A stretch of 34,200 bases of DNA, from positions 1-34,200 of the forward strand of contig JAJYTS010000012.1 in the NCBI GenBank assembly GCA_021792935.1, read 5' to 3'. Below are positions 17,653 to 27,153 of this stretch, piece by piece. Position 1 is the stretch's first letter. Every line of letters starts with the position of its first letter. The translations under genes and the position numbers were made by a program. Source of the DNA: Bacillota bacterium (lineage in GTDB: Bacteria; Bacillota; Sulfobacillia; Sulfobacillales; Sulfobacillaceae). Under the pieces are notes generated by a model, which did no database searches, had not been told where the DNA came from, and was given only the letters and a program-made list of their open reading frames with translations.

Positions 17653-19773
17653 ATGATTCGGAGGTGGGCGCGCTTTTCCGTGCGACACCGGCGATTGGTG
17701 TTGTTATTGTGGCTAGTTCTTGTTTTAACCACGTTGCCATTGGCCCTTGGCGTCACGAAGCATTTAACTCCTAACGGGTTTGAAACTCCGCATAGCCAGG
17801 TGCAATGGGCAACCAATGTCGTGAGCGGAATATCGGTTCCACCTACTCCCGAACCGCTTCTCATTCAACATCTGTCCTTATCGCGAACACGGGGACTAGG
17901 TCAAGGGCTAGGAATTTCCGCGACAGCCTTTCATCGGGTAGGCCCTCATAATGTTCTCTTTGTTCCGCCGCCGTCCGTTACTCTTGCTCAGTCTCATCAA
18001 TTGCGGCACACCATTTCCCGCGCGAGCGGGACTACGAAAGATGTCTCGCAATTTGCCATTGGGGACCTTGTCACCCACGATGCCACCAAGACGCTGACGC
18101 AAAGCGGCATTTTAGCCATGCCGATTTTAGCGTTGCTTTTACTATTTGTGTTTGGTTCGGTCATGGCCATGAGTCTTCCCTTGATTATGGCTTTGGCGGG
18201 ATCTGAGGTTGCGTTGGCCGCGGTTAGTCTAATTTCGCGGCATATGCAGCTTTCCGTCTTTCTCACAGACATCGTGAGTTTTTTGGCTTTGGGTGTCGGG
18301 GTCGATTACGCACTCTTCATTAGCACCCGCTTTCGGCAGAACCTGGATGACGGTCGCGATGTGGAAAGCGCGGTGGTGGATAGCATGAGCCACGCCGGGC
18401 GATCGGTGTTGTATTCGGGAATTGCGGTTGCCCTGGCAGTGGCCACCTTGGTGTTTGGCAGCAACGCCTATTGGCGGGGACTCGCCGTGGGGGGAGCCGT
18501 GGCTATATTTGCCGTATTGTTGGCCACCCACACGCTTCTGCCCGCGATTATGGGGCTCATTGGCGAACGCGTGCATTGGGGACGGGTAAAACGTATTGAT
18601 TTTCATCTGTGGAAATCCCTGGCCGGTTGGGTGACACGCTACCCCGCTTGGTCAGTGGCCGTTAGTCTGTTGATTTTGCTTCCCTTCGCGACGCTTGCCC
18701 CAAAAATACAGATGACAACTCCGGCAAATTTAGCCACGATGCTCCCGCGCTCTGACCCCTTGCGTCAAGCGGTGGAGGCGCAGCAAAAAGTGCAGGGAGC
18801 GGGTGCCATCGCGCCCATTGCCGTCGCGGTGCGTCTGCCGACTTCCTTGACTAAACCTCAAAGTTGGACCGCTATCGCGCGGTTGACTCGGCATCTGCAA
18901 GAGACGAAAGACGTGGCGTCGGTCGGTTCGCCAACTCTTATGCACATCCCCGACGCGGAACTATCCGTGGCCGTGTCCAAGCCCCGGTTGGCGCCTGAGT
19001 CGCTACAAAAGGCCTTGCGGCAGTTTGTATCCCCTCACGACATGCGGACTTTAGTGGTATACGTGGTGGCTAAGAGTGGGCCTAATAATTCCCGCACCGA
19101 CGCTTTGGTCGGACACATCGATTCGCATCTGTCCCAATGGCTGCCACCAGGTTCACGGGCGTATTGTGGCGGGTTAGTTCCGGTGTTGCGTAGTTTTAAT
19201 CAAACCACACAAAGTCGCATTCCGCTTATTATCGCTTCCGCCCTGGCAGTCGCCTTGGTGGTGCTGAGCGCGGCCACCGGTTCAGGTTTGCAAGCGTTTC
19301 TCGGGGTTATTTTTGACGGGCTGGTGGCATTATCTACGGCGGGATTTATGGTGTTTGTGGATCATCATCAATTATTGGGATTTGAGCGCCAACCGCTGGA
19401 CTCTTCTATTACCCCCTTGATTTTTGTGCTGTTGTTCGGATTATCGATGGATTACGAGGTTATTTTGCTGCATCGCATCCAGGAACGGACCGCCCATACC
19501 ACTTCCATGCGTGAAGCCGTGGAACATGGAGTCGCCACCACTGGATCCATGATTACCGGGGCGGGAATGATAATGGTGGTGGTTTTCCTGGCCCTGCTAA
19601 TAAGCCCGCTACAAATAATGAAAACCCTGGGAGTAGGATTATCCTTCGCGGTGCTGGCCGATACGTGGATTGTTCGTTCGCTGCTGGTGCCTAGTACCAC
19701 CGTCCTATTTGGCCGCTATGGCTTTTGGCCGTGGCGAATGAAGAGCGCGCGCGGTCAAACGCTTATCCCTTAG
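17653..19773 (+). CDS. MMPL/RND-family transporter
   Basis: Two halves each with SFLALGVGVDYALFI / LLFGLSMDYEVILLHRI type motifs; ATG 17653 (MIRRWARFSVRHRR) preferred because the track start 17599 overlaps a TATAAT. Confidence 0.9.
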   Translation: MIRRWARFSVRHRRLVLLLWLVLVLTTLPLALGVTKHLTPNGFETPHSQVQWATNVVSGISVPPTPEPLLIQHLSLSRTRGLGQGLGISATAFHRVGPHNVLFVPPPSVTLAQSHQLRHTISRASGTTKDVSQFAIGDLVTHDATKTLTQSGILAMPILALLLLFVFGSVMAMSLPLIMALAGSEVALAAVSLISRHMQLSVFLTDIVSFLALGVGVDYALFISTRFRQNLDDGRDVESAVVDSMSHAGRSVLYSGIAVALAVATLVFGSNAYWRGLAVGGAVAIFAVLLATHTLLPAIMGLIGERVHWGRVKRIDFHLWKSLAGWVTRYPAWSVAVSLLILLPFATLAPKIQMTTPANLATMLPRSDPLRQAVEAQQKVQGAGAIAPIAVAVRLPTSLTKPQSWTAIARLTRHLQETKDVASVGSPTLMHIPDAELSVAVSKPRLAPESLQKALRQFVSPHDMRTLVVYVVAKSGPNNSRTDALVGHIDSHLSQWLPPGSRAYCGGLVPVLRSFNQTTQSRIPLIIASALAVALVVLSAATGSGLQAFLGVIFDGLVALSTAGFMVFVDHHQLLGFERQPLDSSITPLIFVLLFGLSMDYEVILLHRIQERTAHTTSMREAVEHGVATTGSMITGAGMIMVVVFLALLISPLQIMKTLGVGLSFAVLADTWIVRSLLVPSTTVLFGRYGFWPWRMKSARGQTLIP

Positions 19774-20029
19774 CCGTGCGCCGCATCCCGGCTTGAGTAG
19801 ATTCTCTTTGTCGTTGGTTTAGAGGGCCTCTAACAATTCAGCCTCAAGGTGGCTCCCACATCGTGGGGGTCTTATTCGGGGGCCGCCCAACAGGGGGTTG
19901 AGAAAGGTCATGTGGGTAAGAAAATCCCGTGCCAGTTTTTTCACGCCGTACCGGGCCCACACCAACCGTCCGCAGAATATGGCCCCGGTATGGGTGTATC
20001 TTCGCCACGCTGCAGTGACGGTCTTAAGA

Positions 20030-20066
20030 CAAAGGAAGGGCTCCCGCCTTCCAGTGACAGGAGCCC
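20030..20066 (-). terminator. Terminator downstream of the paa genes
   Basis: Minus strand: AGGGCTCC...GGAGCCCT followed by TCCTTTGTCTT. Confidence 0.6.
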
Positions 20067-20087
20067 TGGCAATGAATGATATGCCGG

Positions 20088-20531
20088 TTAAACCTTTTTC
20101 CAGGCCTCGAATGGTTGCTGGCAACTCTCGCAATAAAAGATCGATCGGCAGAGGGTTGACCCAAATTGACTGCTGCGATGGGTGTCGGTGGATCCGCACA
20201 TGGGACACTCGACCAAATCGGAATGCAGTTGGGGTGGCGCGATGCCAGACACCCGTAGTTTTTCCCGTCCTTCGTCGGTCAAATCCTCCTGGGACCAGAT
20301 GCGGGTCATATCATAGTGCACATGAGAGGCGAGAGGCTTTAGCGCCCGCTGCACCCGCATCTTCATCCAGTCAAGACCGGGACAGCCGATAAAGGTGGGC
20401 TTTAGCGTGACGTCCGCCTCATCACCATCGAGGGAGAACTCAACAACCATGCCGAGGTCCACAATGCTTACGCCGGGCATCTCGGGGTCATCGACGGTCT
20501 TGAGTCGTTCCCACAATTCCTCTTGGGTCAT
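20088..20531 (-). CDS. paaD: Phenylacetyl-CoA epoxygenase subunit PaaD
   Basis: DUF59-like N-terminus (VDDPEMPGVSIVDLGMV...PTFIGCPGLDWM) plus C-terminal CPMCGS...CESC. Confidence 0.92.
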   Translation of the reverse strand: MTQEELWERLKTVDDPEMPGVSIVDLGMVVEFSLDGDEADVTLKPTFIGCPGLDWMKMRVQRALKPLASHVHYDMTRIWSQEDLTDEGREKLRVSGIAPPQLHSDLVECPMCGSTDTHRSSQFGSTLCRSIFYCESCQQPFEAWKKV

Positions 20532-20546
20532 CCTATGCCGCCTCCT

Positions 20547-21320
20547 TTACCACGCGGACGCTGGGGCGATGGTGCGCACGGAGCGCATTTCCGTTAGGAG
20601 AGCTTCCAGCTCGGCGGAATTGTCATGATGGCGTGCTTCGCGACGGGCGGGTCCAATATCACCCGGCCAAGACAATCCCCATTTGTGGAAGTCTTGGCGC
20701 ACAGTGGCTTCAAATTGACCGCGCATGGCGCTGGGCGCCAGCACACCTGCATCCCAAACCACCCAATGCTCATCGGGACCTGTCCATTCGAAAAGGTCGG
20801 GAAGGAGGGGCCAGACATCGGCCACCGCTTCATTAAGATACCCGAAGCTTTCGGAGCCGCCATACGCCATCGCTGCCATGACCGATCGTTGGTGGGCAAC
20901 ATGATAAACCTCTTCACGGTCCATTTTGCGAAGAGCGGCCACCAACGGTGGATAAGGGACGTGAGAGAGGGCGCTGCGGCGAATTTGGTCAAACACTTCG
21001 TAAAAATAGCGGCGGACTGACCACTCTGCCCAACCTTGCCGGGGCCTAGTGGTAAGCGCGGCATGATGCCAGTGGCTTGCGTCGCGCGAAAAAATGCGTT
21101 CATCAGCGGATGGTTGACCTAACTCCTCCAATAACTCGTAGAGGAGTTTGGCATGCCCCATTTCGTCCTGGCTGGTAGAGCTCAGGGCCAAATCCTCTTC
21201 CAGATCGGGAGCCAAGGCGAGCCATTCCGAACCTCGATGGCCGATCATCCACTCGTCGTCGGCCATGGGGATGAGCAAATGTTCTAAACTGCTTACTTGA
21301 TCATGGGTTGGACGTTCCAT
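20547..21320 (-). CDS. paaC: Phenylacetyl-CoA epoxygenase subunit PaaC
   Basis: MADDEWMIGHRGSEWLALAPDLEEDLALSSTSQDEMGHAKLLYELL is PaaC-type. Confidence 0.92.
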   Translation of the reverse strand: MERPTHDQVSSLEHLLIPMADDEWMIGHRGSEWLALAPDLEEDLALSSTSQDEMGHAKLLYELLEELGQPSADERIFSRDASHWHHAALTTRPRQGWAEWSVRRYFYEVFDQIRRSALSHVPYPPLVAALRKMDREEVYHVAHQRSVMAAMAYGGSESFGYLNEAVADVWPLLPDLFEWTGPDEHWVVWDAGVLAPSAMRGQFEATVRQDFHKWGLSWPGDIGPARREARHHDNSAELEALLTEMRSVRTIAPASAW

Positions 21321-21335
21321 GTATTAACCCCCCGA

Positions 21336-21668
21336 TTATTGTGCCGTCATGTTTTCCGATTCGCTAGGATGAAGCGCCTTCATCTTCTTCCACATGAGGC
21401 TATTGTCATAGCCGCTGGTTAGCCGATAGCCTTTGTCCTCACGGACTGGCGGAAGAGTTTCCGGGAAATTTCGAGCATGGAGAATTTGGTCCTGGGGAAC
21501 GACCCAGATGTCGAAGGCCGCGTCACGCCTAAAATAGGCTTCGCGAGCCATTTCCAAGGCGTCTTTGGCCGATGATGCGCGAACGCTGCCGACGTGAGTG
21601 GCAAAGCTTAGCGCTTCGGCTTGCGTGAAAATCTCATAAACCGGAACATCCTTAATATCTGCCGACAT
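21336..21668 (-). CDS. paaB: Phenylacetyl-CoA epoxygenase subunit PaaB
   Basis: VYEIFTQAEALSFATHVGSVRASSAKDALEMAREAYFRRDAAFDIWVVP. Confidence 0.92.
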   Translation of the reverse strand: MSADIKDVPVYEIFTQAEALSFATHVGSVRASSAKDALEMAREAYFRRDAAFDIWVVPQDQILHARNFPETLPPVREDKGYRLTSGYDNSLMWKKMKALHPSESENMTAQ

Positions 21669-21692
21669 TGGAGCACCTCCTGGATTTATTGG

Positions 21693-22643
21693 TTACGCGC
21701 CAACCGAGGCGTCAACTTCAACTGCGCGCATGCGTGCCTCACGAAACCACCGCAAGTCGTTGTGAGCCTGCCGGCGTAGTGCGATGCGTTCTTGTGATTT
21801 GGGACCGACGTTGTTGTACACTACGTTGGAGTACCATTCCCAGTCAGGATCGGTGTATGACCATACTCCGGTGTCTGGATCCTGCTTGGCGGCTGGGTCG
21901 GGAACCTTTAAACCGAGGGTCTTAATGCGGGGGATATAGCGGTTAATAAACTTTTGCCGCAATTCTTCATTAGTTTGCGACCGAATGCGGTAATACATCA
22001 TACGCTGAGAACCCTTGCCCATCTCACGAGGGCCAAAGAAGAACATCATGGTTGGCCACCAGCGATCGATAGCGCCTTGCAGCATTTCACGCTGTTCCTC
22101 TGTTCCGGATGCCAGAGCCAGGATAATCGCCTCGCCATACTGCATGTGGAAGCTTTCCTCCGCCACGATGCGCTTCAGCATGCGGCCATACGGGGCATAA
22201 GAGCTGGTGAGCAGGGAAGTTTGGGTAACGATAGCGCCTCCGTCAACCAGAAAGCTCACAACGCCAGCATCAGCCCACGTAGGCGCCGCCATATGAAACA
22301 CATTGTGAAACTTTACGCGCCCTTCAATGACATCGCTCATGAGGATTTCACGTCCGCGATTATAGGGGCGGCTAAGGTCTTCGGCTAAGCGCATGAGTAT
22401 TTGACCATGCCCAATCTCGTCCTGGATTTTCGCGTTTAACGCCAGCTTACGCTCAATGGTAGGAGCCTTGGTGACCCACTCCCGCTCCGGGTAGGCGCCC
22501 ATAATTTCACTAATCCCGTGCATGTGGATTTGCTTAATTAAGAGCTTGCGGTACTCCTCAGGCATCCAATCTGTCGCCTCGATAAGCTCTCCGGCCTCGA
22601 TGCGCTCCATGAAGCGTGTTTCCGCCGCTTCAGACATCGCCAT
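21693..22643 (-). CDS. paaA: Phenylacetyl-CoA epoxygenase catalytic subunit PaaA
   Basis: QDEIGHGQILMRLAEDL and IVAEESFHMQYGE diiron ligand motifs; ATG 22643 (MAMSEAAETRF) preceded by TTGGAGGG. Confidence 0.94.
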   Translation of the reverse strand: MAMSEAAETRFMERIEAGELIEATDWMPEEYRKLLIKQIHMHGISEIMGAYPEREWVTKAPTIERKLALNAKIQDEIGHGQILMRLAEDLSRPYNRGREILMSDVIEGRVKFHNVFHMAAPTWADAGVVSFLVDGGAIVTQTSLLTSSYAPYGRMLKRIVAEESFHMQYGEAIILALASGTEEQREMLQGAIDRWWPTMMFFFGPREMGKGSQRMMYYRIRSQTNEELRQKFINRYIPRIKTLGLKVPDPAAKQDPDTGVWSYTDPDWEWYSNVVYNNVGPKSQERIALRRQAHNDLRWFREARMRAVEVDASVGA

Positions 22644-22652
22644 CCCTCCAAT

Positions 22653-22668
22653 ACAAGCGCTTGCTTGT
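22653..22668. promoter_or_regulatory. Inverted repeat next to the paaA -10 element (candidate operator)
   Basis: ACAAGC-gctt-GCTTGT perfect 6+6 dyad; minus-strand TATAAT lies immediately upstream. Confidence 0.5.
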
Positions 22669-23179
22669 TTATTATATAATATCTTTAACGCTTTTACGGA
22701 AGAAATGCAAGAGCCAATCTCGTCTTTATCGTCGAAAAATTTTTGCAGGGAAGTGGGCAAGGGACGGCCTAATCCCTTGAAAACTGGTGGTTTTCGCGTC
22801 TTACGGCTTAGAGCCCGCAGAAACTATCTCGCTCAAGGATGCAAAAACTTTACGAAATACGTGAATATTATGGTCGCGCATTTCCTTTCCCGCCGATTCC
22901 GGGGGAGGTCAAGCGGTAGCCAGGTGCTATGGTGGCTGTCATCGCCGGACTTCCGCCATCAATGTGTGGGGTTCAGACTGATCGGGACCGTCATCGGGTC
23001 GTGGGCCATGACGAGTCGCGCACCACGGGGCTTGGCGCGACCGGTCATCGATGATGGGGAGCCTTGGAACAAAGACGGTTCCGACGTTGTTGGCGGGGCG
23101 CTTTTTGCATGAGCGGGGATGGGTGAGGATACGCTAATGGGTAGGGAGAGCGGGCTTGCGTCTCGCGTGGACCAGGTTC

Positions 23180-23193
23180 GTGATCACGATCAC
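23180..23193. promoter_or_regulatory. Crp/Fnr-type box upstream of the DUF2249 operon
   Basis: GTGAT-CACG-ATCAC perfect dyad; TACACT candidate -10 at 23215-23220. Confidence 0.6.
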
Positions 23194-23276
23194 AGCGTTT
23201 TTAGGCCTATCTCTTACACTAATGGTAATCTCTCGCGGGGTTGATGCCCCACGCGATTCGCTACAAGGGGGCAGTT

Positions 23277-23777
23277 ATGGAACCGGTGGTGGTGGAAGTA
23301 AAAAGTGTCCTAAGGCAGGGCCTTTCCCTATTGGGCCATATGATGGACACCGTCAATAAACTGGAACCGGGTCAAAGTCTGATTGTTAAGTCGACATTTA
23401 ACCCACGTCCGTTAATGTCGCAAATGAAGAGGCGCGGATATATCATTACTCAAGACAAGGTGGGCAAGATGCTTATTACCACCTTTCGGCCCGGTGAACC
23501 GGGTGCCGAGGTTCAAGGCGCGCCCGGTGAATCGACTGCCGACGTCCCTATTGAGGGGCCCGAAGAGTTCCTGGATAATCGCGGGCTGGTGCCGCCTGAG
23601 CCGATGCAGCGCACTCTGGCCAAGCTGGAGGAGATTCCGGTCGGAACCGTATTGAAAATACATAATGACCGCGTCCCGATTTTTCTTTTGGGCCAACTCG
23701 ATGATGACGGATATCCTTATGAAACAGCGGCCCAATCGGACGGATCGGCGATAGTCCGTATTTTAAAGGCTCATTAG
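23277..23777 (+). CDS. Double-DUF2249 domain protein
   Basis: C-half LDNRGLVPPEPMQRTLAKLEEIPVGTVLKIHNDRVPIFLLGQLDDDGY is canonical DUF2249; N-half VNKLEPGQSLIVKSTFNPRPLMSQMKRRGY is a second copy. Confidence 0.75.
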   Translation: MEPVVVEVKSVLRQGLSLLGHMMDTVNKLEPGQSLIVKSTFNPRPLMSQMKRRGYIITQDKVGKMLITTFRPGEPGAEVQGAPGESTADVPIEGPEEFLDNRGLVPPEPMQRTLAKLEEIPVGTVLKIHNDRVPIFLLGQLDDDGYPYETAAQSDGSAIVRILKAH

Positions 23778-23797
23778 CGAAACTAGGTGGGTTTTTC

Positions 23798-25066
23798 ATG
23801 GAACAGCGGCCAGACGCGCCGGCTTATAAACCAACGGTAAATATTGAGCAGGCTCCGCGAATGGCGGTGCCTTTCTTATATGTGTTGTCCGCGTACGGCT
23901 TCTTGGTAGCGGCCGCGATTTTCGTGATTCGGGAATCTCATTGGTTGGCGTTTGGCATTTGGGGCAACCCCATGGTGATACTCACCGTCCACCTGTTGAC
24001 AGTGGGGTTTTTGTCGATGACCGCAATGGGCGTTTTGAGCCAATGGATCCCGGTTGTATTTGACGTTGATGCTTTATCCTTGAAGCGGGCCACCATCGTT
24101 TTTTTAGGCTACTTGCTGGGGATTTTGGGGTTCGTGGTCAGTTTGTCCGCCCAACGGTGGTCTCTTCTAGCGGCAAGCGCCAGCTTGTTGGCGCTGGTCA
24201 TTATTGTGTGGAGCGGCTTGGTGATCCGCCAGCTTAATAGCTCAGCTAAACCTCGCGATTCCGTGTACCTTGGCATTGTGGCGGCGGTCATCGGATTTAA
24301 TTTGGTCTGGATATTCGGCGTATTTATGGCACTTTCATTTTTGGGTTGGTGGCCCGAATTCGCGGTGTTGCCGGTCCATATCGCGACGGCGCTGGTGGGG
24401 TGGCTAGGGCTTTTGGTGTTGTCGATTCAGCAAAAGCTTAATCCGATGTTTTCCATGTCGCGGGCAGAAGGGATTCGCTTGGGATTGCCCATTTATCCGG
24501 CAATGGCCGGCGTGCTGGCAGCCTGGTTATCTTTAGCCGTGGGTCAAATCGCGCTGAGGATCGGTGCCGGTCTTTGGGTCTTAGCCGCGATTATATCCGT
24601 CGTGCAATCTATTCGGGTGATTAGACAAGGGAAGGCCAAGGCATTTGATCCCGTGTTTTTAGGAGTCGGGGCGGCATGGATGTTGCTGACAGCGGGTGCC
24701 GTAATGGCGGCTTGGCTTAATCCCTTGGCCGTTCTGCTAGCGTTTTGGGGGCTGTTTACTTTAATATTTAGCTATCAATCTCGCATTTTCCCGTTTATCG
24801 TGGCGGTGGCGGTTGCCCGCCGTCTTCCCGGCCCCATCTATAAGGCCTTTTTTATGGCGCAGGCTATGCACGCGAAGAAGCAGCCGCTGGCAGTGGGACT
24901 GTTGGGAATCGTGGGTGCCCTCTTTATGATGGTAGGGCGGATTCAGCACCAGCCGTTCTGGATGGCTATGAGCGGCGGGGTGGCGTTGTTGATGGTGCTC
25001 TCACAAATTACTAACTTAACCATGGCCATGGTTCAGGGACGAAAGAAGGCACCGCAGCGCCCGTGA
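23798..25066 (+). CDS. Polytopic membrane protein resembling heme-copper oxidase subunit I-like/NnrS-like proteins (copy A)
   Basis: About 12 TM segments; VILTVHLLTVGFLSMTAMGVLSQWIPVVFDVD and LPVHIATALVGWLGLLVLSIQQKLNPMF. Confidence 0.6.
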   Translation: MEQRPDAPAYKPTVNIEQAPRMAVPFLYVLSAYGFLVAAAIFVIRESHWLAFGIWGNPMVILTVHLLTVGFLSMTAMGVLSQWIPVVFDVDALSLKRATIVFLGYLLGILGFVVSLSAQRWSLLAASASLLALVIIVWSGLVIRQLNSSAKPRDSVYLGIVAAVIGFNLVWIFGVFMALSFLGWWPEFAVLPVHIATALVGWLGLLVLSIQQKLNPMFSMSRAEGIRLGLPIYPAMAGVLAAWLSLAVGQIALRIGAGLWVLAAIISVVQSIRVIRQGKAKAFDPVFLGVGAAWMLLTAGAVMAAWLNPLAVLLAFWGLFTLIFSYQSRIFPFIVAVAVARRLPGPIYKAFFMAQAMHAKKQPLAVGLLGIVGALFMMVGRIQHQPFWMAMSGGVALLMVLSQITNLTMAMVQGRKKAPQRP

Positions 25067-26346
25067 CTTTCAAAAGGGTAAAAAATCTTAAGGTAGGCCG
25101 TGCCTTTACACACCACACCTCACCCATGGCGACGCCGTTCTTGTTTTGGGCCACTGGTGTCATAGGGATTGTGGCAGGCTTGGGGCGGCTGGTCTCCGCA
25201 CGCCAACTTCTCTTGTTGGGGGTGGTGGGTTCCGGCCCCATTATCTCCGCCACCCATCTTTTTACTTTGGCCGGCTTCACCATGGTGATGATGGGGGCTT
25301 TATATCAACTAACCCCGGTGTTGTTTGACTGTGATCCCCTTCCCTTCTGGCGTGTATTTGTTCAGTGGGCGCTATATTCGGCCGGGGTGGGGTTGTTTGT
25401 TATCAGCCTGTCAGGCCATTGGTTTATCGGCACGTTGACGGGCGCGGCCGGTCTGGTGGCGGGATTAATCCTTTACGTGATTAATTTTTGGGAACGGGTG
25501 CGCCGTCGTTCCACCTGGAATCTGACCGCTTGGTTTTTTATCTCCGCGGTTTTTTACTTAAGCCTCACCATTATCGTGGGTGGCCTGGTGGCGATTCACT
25601 ACACTACCGGGTTGCTGCCGTTCCCCAATGAATTGGCCATTCATCTTACCATCGCGTTAGGCGGATGGTTCGGCTTGCTCATGGTGGGCGCCAGTTTTCG
25701 CCTCTGGAATATGTTTGGGCGTCTGCACCATGAGCCGCGCTATTGGGCCTTGACCGCAATTTTGATCCATTTGGCCATTTGGGTAATGGTGGCCGGAGAT
25801 CTGAGCCAATTGTCATGGCTTAGCCGGGTAGGATGGGGGCTTCAGTTGGCCGCCTTTATCTTTTATAGTATTGATGTCGCCCAAGGAGGACTGTTCGATC
25901 GGCGCACCATGAAAGATCCCGCCCTGCGCGCTTTATTCGCCGCCATGTTTTTCTTGCTCCTATGGGAGGTATTGGGGAGTGCGGGCCTTTTTGGCCAAGT
26001 GCGGGGCGTATGGATTGAGGCGTTGTTAGCCTACGGATTAGGCTGGGTCGGGATGACTTTCATGGGATTCGCGCAGAAGATTGTCCCGTTTATTATCTGG
26101 CTGCACCGCTACGCCTACGTGCGGGGCAAGGGGAAAATGCCACGGCTTGACGATATTTTGATACCGGCTTGGGCGTATGGGCCGATTGTGGGCGCGACCG
26201 CGGGTCTCGTAGGGCTTCTTTTGGGATTGTGGGCTCACTGGGACTGGCTTTTGACGGCGGGCATTATTTTAGAAATGGCGGGATGGTTGTCATTGTTGGC
26301 CGTAGGAGTGCGAGTGGTTCGAGGTCCGCATCGCCGGCCACAATAG
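25063..26346 (+). CDS. Polytopic membrane protein resembling heme-copper oxidase subunit I-like/NnrS-like proteins (copy B)
   Basis: ISATHLFTLAGFTMVMMGALYQLTPVLFDCD, LAIHLTIALGGWFGLLMVGASFRLWNMF, QKIVPFIIWLHRYA; GTG start overlaps copy A stop (GTGA). Confidence 0.65.
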   Translation: MTFKRVKNLKVGRAFTHHTSPMATPFLFWATGVIGIVAGLGRLVSARQLLLLGVVGSGPIISATHLFTLAGFTMVMMGALYQLTPVLFDCDPLPFWRVFVQWALYSAGVGLFVISLSGHWFIGTLTGAAGLVAGLILYVINFWERVRRRSTWNLTAWFFISAVFYLSLTIIVGGLVAIHYTTGLLPFPNELAIHLTIALGGWFGLLMVGASFRLWNMFGRLHHEPRYWALTAILIHLAIWVMVAGDLSQLSWLSRVGWGLQLAAFIFYSIDVAQGGLFDRRTMKDPALRALFAAMFFLLLWEVLGSAGLFGQVRGVWIEALLAYGLGWVGMTFMGFAQKIVPFIIWLHRYAYVRGKGKMPRLDDILIPAWAYGPIVGATAGLVGLLLGLWAHWDWLLTAGIILEMAGWLSLLAVGVRVVRGPHRRPQ

Positions 26347-26366
26347 CGGCGGATGAGATTCTGATT

Positions 26367-26380
26367 GTGACCGGCATCAC
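26367..26380. promoter_or_regulatory. Crp/Fnr-type box upstream of the orphan ORF
   Basis: TGTGA-CCGGCA-TCAC; imperfect inner dyad. Confidence 0.45.
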
Positions 26381-26427
26381 GATTGTTTCTCGCATTGCTG
26401 GTTAAGGTGTTGTTAGGGGAAAAGGCG

Positions 26428-26775
26428 GTGGTCTCTTTGGTTCGACTGAAGTCGACAAAATGGATCCACGAGGCATGGGAATTGCGCTTTGCGGTGCGTG
26501 AAGGCGTCTATTTTCTGGAGGACTATCCGGTGCGCGTGACGCATCTCGCCTATACCGACGATATGGAGTTGCGCCAGGCCTTAGAGACGGTAGTCACCGG
26601 ATTCTTGCACCGTCATATGCGGCGGGGGGCGGTGCCGCCTCACGCCATGGTCATGGACTGGGCTCGGGCTCATCGCCTTTCCGAGGGGGCGGCTCCCGAG
26701 GTGATTAGCGCCTGCGCCAAATTGAACAGTACGCTATTGCATGGCGTCGGACCGTCTATCTCCAATTACTTTTGA
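26428..26775 (+). CDS. Hypothetical protein, no recognised family
   Basis: Open frame with natural composition between the HCO-like pair and DUF2249; GTG 26428 (MVSLVRLKSTKWIHEAWELRF) behind aggggaaaag. Confidence 0.55.
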   Translation: MVSLVRLKSTKWIHEAWELRFAVREGVYFLEDYPVRVTHLAYTDDMELRQALETVVTGFLHRHMRRGAVPPHAMVMDWARAHRLSEGAAPEVISACAKLNSTLLHGVGPSISNYF

Positions 26776-26832
26776 CCCGGAATATCGTGGCGATGGGTTG
26801 ATGCCGATTGGGCACACACGTATACTAGCCCA

Positions 26833-27072
26833 TTGAGGGAGGTGACGGAGTTGAAGGAATTGGATGTGCGTCCTATTTTGGAGGCTGGCGGCGAGCCGTT
26901 TAATGACATTATGGAGTTTGTGGACGCTCTCGAACCTGGGGAATCCTTTCGCATTTGGGCCACTTTTAAGCCCGAGCCTCTCTTTGCCATCATGGCGTCC
27001 AAGGGCTACCGGGGCGAGGCCCAGGAGACGGAGGACGGGAGTTGGGCGGTTGATTTCGCGCCGGAGGATTAA
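26833..27072 (+). CDS. Single DUF2249 domain protein
   Basis: ELDVRPILEAGGEPFNDIMEFVDALEPGESFRIWATFKPEPLFAIMASKGY. Confidence 0.8.
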   Translation: MREVTELKELDVRPILEAGGEPFNDIMEFVDALEPGESFRIWATFKPEPLFAIMASKGYRGEAQETEDGSWAVDFAPED

Positions 27073-27153
27073 CCGTAATGAGAAAAGGGGCGAGAGAAAA
27101 CGATCGTTCGCACTGGGCACCAACTGGCCATATAATGGTGCGGGGGTGAACAT

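Noticed and set aside
19819-20208. 129-aa minus-strand ORF downstream of paaD
   Set aside because: Overlaps paaD in another frame and spans a terminator hairpin; no recognisable domain.
22522-23112. 196-aa plus-strand ORF
   Set aside because: Overlaps paaA antisense for its first ~120 bp and runs through paa promoter signals; no family features or RBS.
23972-23984. GTGATACTCACC as an additional Crp box
   Set aside because: Half-sites are too close and the site lies inside the coding sequence of HCO-like copy A.
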